This document shows, piece after piece, positions 5,161 to 6,240 of a stretch of DNA of 6,240 bases. This DNA is from Victivallaceae bacterium (GTDB lineage Bacteria; Verrucomicrobiota; Lentisphaeria; Victivallales; Victivallaceae), in the NCBI GenBank assembly GCA_028698975.1, contig JAQVVK010000122.1:1-6240 (forward strand). Direction: 5' to 3'. The notes below the pieces were generated by a model, which did no database searches, was not told the origin of the DNA, and saw nothing but the letters and a program-made list of their open reading frames with translations. How positions within the stretch are numbered: position 1 is the first letter of the stretch; every line of letters begins with the position of its first letter. The position numbers and the translations under genes are program-made.

Positions 5161-6240
5161 ATGAACTGTTTTCTTGAACTTGCCAACGGCGGCAACGCCC
5201 GGTTGACGGATTTGCCGCGTCTGGGCGGTGCGGAATTTCGCACCGGATTGCTTGACGCATTGGCGGCGGGGTGCCGGTTGTCTTCGTTTTTCGCCATGCC
5301 GGAGGGCGAGGGGAGATTTCTGCTTGTCGCGGTGCTGCTTGACCCGCAAAAACATTGTTTGAAGCTGGCGGGGAGCGAAGCGGCCGGCTCGTATCCGTCG
5401 CTTACGGCGGAAAATCCCGCCTTTCAGTGGTTTGAACGCGAGATATTTGAGGAGTTCGGCTTGACGCCGCAAAAGCACCCGTGGCTGAAGCCGATCCGTT
5501 TTCACGGGCGTGATGGCGTGCCGCGCCCCCTGCCGGGCGATACCGAATACTTCACCATGCACGGCGCCGCTGTGCATGAAGTCGCGGTCGGCCCGGTGCA
5601 TGCCGGGGTGATCGAGCCGGGGCATTTCCGTTTTCAGTGCATGGGCGAAGACGTATATTCGCTCGAAATCGAGTTGGGGTATCAGCATCGCGGCATTGAA
5701 AAATTGCTGACGGGCGGGCCGGAGGCGCGAACAATGCACTGGGTGGAAACCGCTTCCGGCGACACTTCGTGCGGGGCGGCCATTGGATTTTGTTCGATTT
5801 TGGAGTCGCTGGGCGGCATATCGGTTTCGCCCCGGGCGACGGCACTTCGCACGCTTGCGCTCGAATTGGAGCGCATCGCCAATCATGTGGGCGATCTCGG
5901 CGCATTGGCCGGCGACGTGGCTTTTCTGCCGACGGCGTCGTATTGCGGACGGATTCGCGGAGATTTTCTCAATCGCACCGCGGTGCTTTGCGGCAACCGT
6001 TTCGGGCGCGGTCTGGTTGTGCCGGGCGGCGTGCGTTATGACCTTGACGCGGCGGCGGCGGCGGAACTCCTTTCCGGGCTGGCGGTCAGCCGGGCCGAAT
6101 TGAAGAATGCGCTGGATCTGATGTTTGACGAGCCGAGCGTGCTTGACCGTTTTGAAAATACCGGTGTGGTCACCGCCGAAACCGCTAAGTCAATCGGTTT
6201 GGTCGGGGTGGCGGCGCGCGCCTCGGGGTTGGGTATCGAC
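5161..6240 (+). CDS. HyfG-like NuoC-NuoD fusion, hydrogenase-type large subunit lacking the first nickel-binding cysteine motif (partial, 3' end outside window)
   Basis: The first 360 residues of a large subunit expected to be about 500-570 long; the window ends before any stop. Residues about 30-115 form a NuoC (30 kDa) domain, ending in YPSLTAENPAFQWFEREIF (78-96) and EEFGLTPQKHPWLK. From about 140 comes the NuoD / group 4 [NiFe] hydrogenase large-subunit domain: GPVHAGVIEPGHFRF (144-158), LGYQHRGIEKLL (172-183), ALRTLALELERIANHVGD (228-245) and NRFGRGLVVPGGVRYDL (279-295). Hydrogenases have RxCGxCGxxH between the HRGIEK and ELERI blocks. Here the matching stretch is TASGDTSCGAA (197-207): S199 and T202 replace the two nickel-binding cysteines and A206 the histidine. 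By homology it is a hydrophilic-arm base subunit facing the HyfC-like protein. The missing ligands argue against hydrogenase activity and fit an Ehr complex. The C-terminal cysteine pair cannot be inspected here. Confidence 0.9.
   Translation, partial: MNCFLELANGGNARLTDLPRLGGAEFRTGLLDALAAGCRLSSFFAMPEGEGRFLLVAVLLDPQKHCLKLAGSEAAGSYPSLTAENPAFQWFEREIFEEFGLTPQKHPWLKPIRFHGRDGVPRPLPGDTEYFTMHGAAVHEVAVGPVHAGVIEPGHFRFQCMGEDVYSLEIELGYQHRGIEKLLTGGPEARTMHWVETASGDTSCGAAIGFCSILESLGGISVSPRATALRTLALELERIANHVGDLGALAGDVAFLPTASYCGRIRGDFLNRTAVLCGNRFGRGLVVPGGVRYDLDAAAAAELLSGLAVSRAELKNALDLMFDEPSVLDRFENTGVVTAETAKSIGLVGVAARASGLGID

Noticed and set aside
5122..5886. 254-codon open frame on the minus strand opposite the large-subunit gene
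   Set aside because: Arginine/proline/glutamine-rich composition typical of antisense shadows in GC-rich genes; the + strand protein matches a known family along its whole length.
6049..6063. Five GCG codons in a row (A297-A301), a possible slippage-prone repeat
   Set aside because: Short alanine run in a variable loop of a GC-rich gene; the frame continues normally after it, so nothing suggests phase variation.
5161..6240. Authentic complex I NuoCD
   Set aside because: The GPVHAGVIEPGHFRF and VVPGGVRYDL blocks and the HyfB/HyfE/HyfF neighbours are hydrogenase-4 type, and no NuoL/NuoM/NuoN/NuoJ/NuoK set is present.

Overview
This window holds the start of a single-strand operon for a membrane-bound, complex I-like oxidoreductase of the hydrogenase-4 / formate hydrogenlyase type. 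Five genes lie on the + strand. Four are complete: an HyfB-like antiporter subunit, an HyfC-like (NuoH-type) subunit, an HyfE-like (NuoK-related) subunit and an HyfF-like antiporter subunit. The fifth, an HyfG-like NuoC-NuoD fusion, runs off the right edge after 360 codons. The genes are GC-rich with dense coding, as in many Gram-negative anaerobes, but nothing here fixes the phylum.

Layout: positions 1-252 are an AT-rich intergenic stretch. It carries a strong rho-independent terminator (30-96) that probably ends an upstream transcript, then a sigma70-type promoter (TTGAAA, 17 bp, TATATT; 168-196) with an inverted repeat around its -10 box. From 253 to 6240 there is essentially no non-coding DNA. 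The first four genes overlap by 1-4 bases (TAATG, ATGA, TGATG), and only 18 bases with a clear Shine-Dalgarno site separate the fourth from the fifth.

How the genes work together: the four membrane proteins would form the ion-pumping arm, with two antiporter-like channels, one NuoK/MrpC-like piece and the NuoH-like connector. The fifth gene is the base of the hydrophilic arm. An iron-sulfur small subunit (NuoB/HyfI-like) would be expected downstream, outside the window.

The most notable point is that the fifth protein looks like a group 4 hydrogenase large subunit almost throughout, but its first nickel-binding motif (RxCGxC...H) is replaced by TASGDTSCGAA. Serine and threonine stand where the two nickel-binding cysteines should be. 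With the reduced gene set (no HyfA, HyfD or HyfH in place), this points to an energy-converting hydrogenase-related (Ehr) complex rather than a working [NiFe] hydrogenase. Its substrate cannot be told from the sequence.
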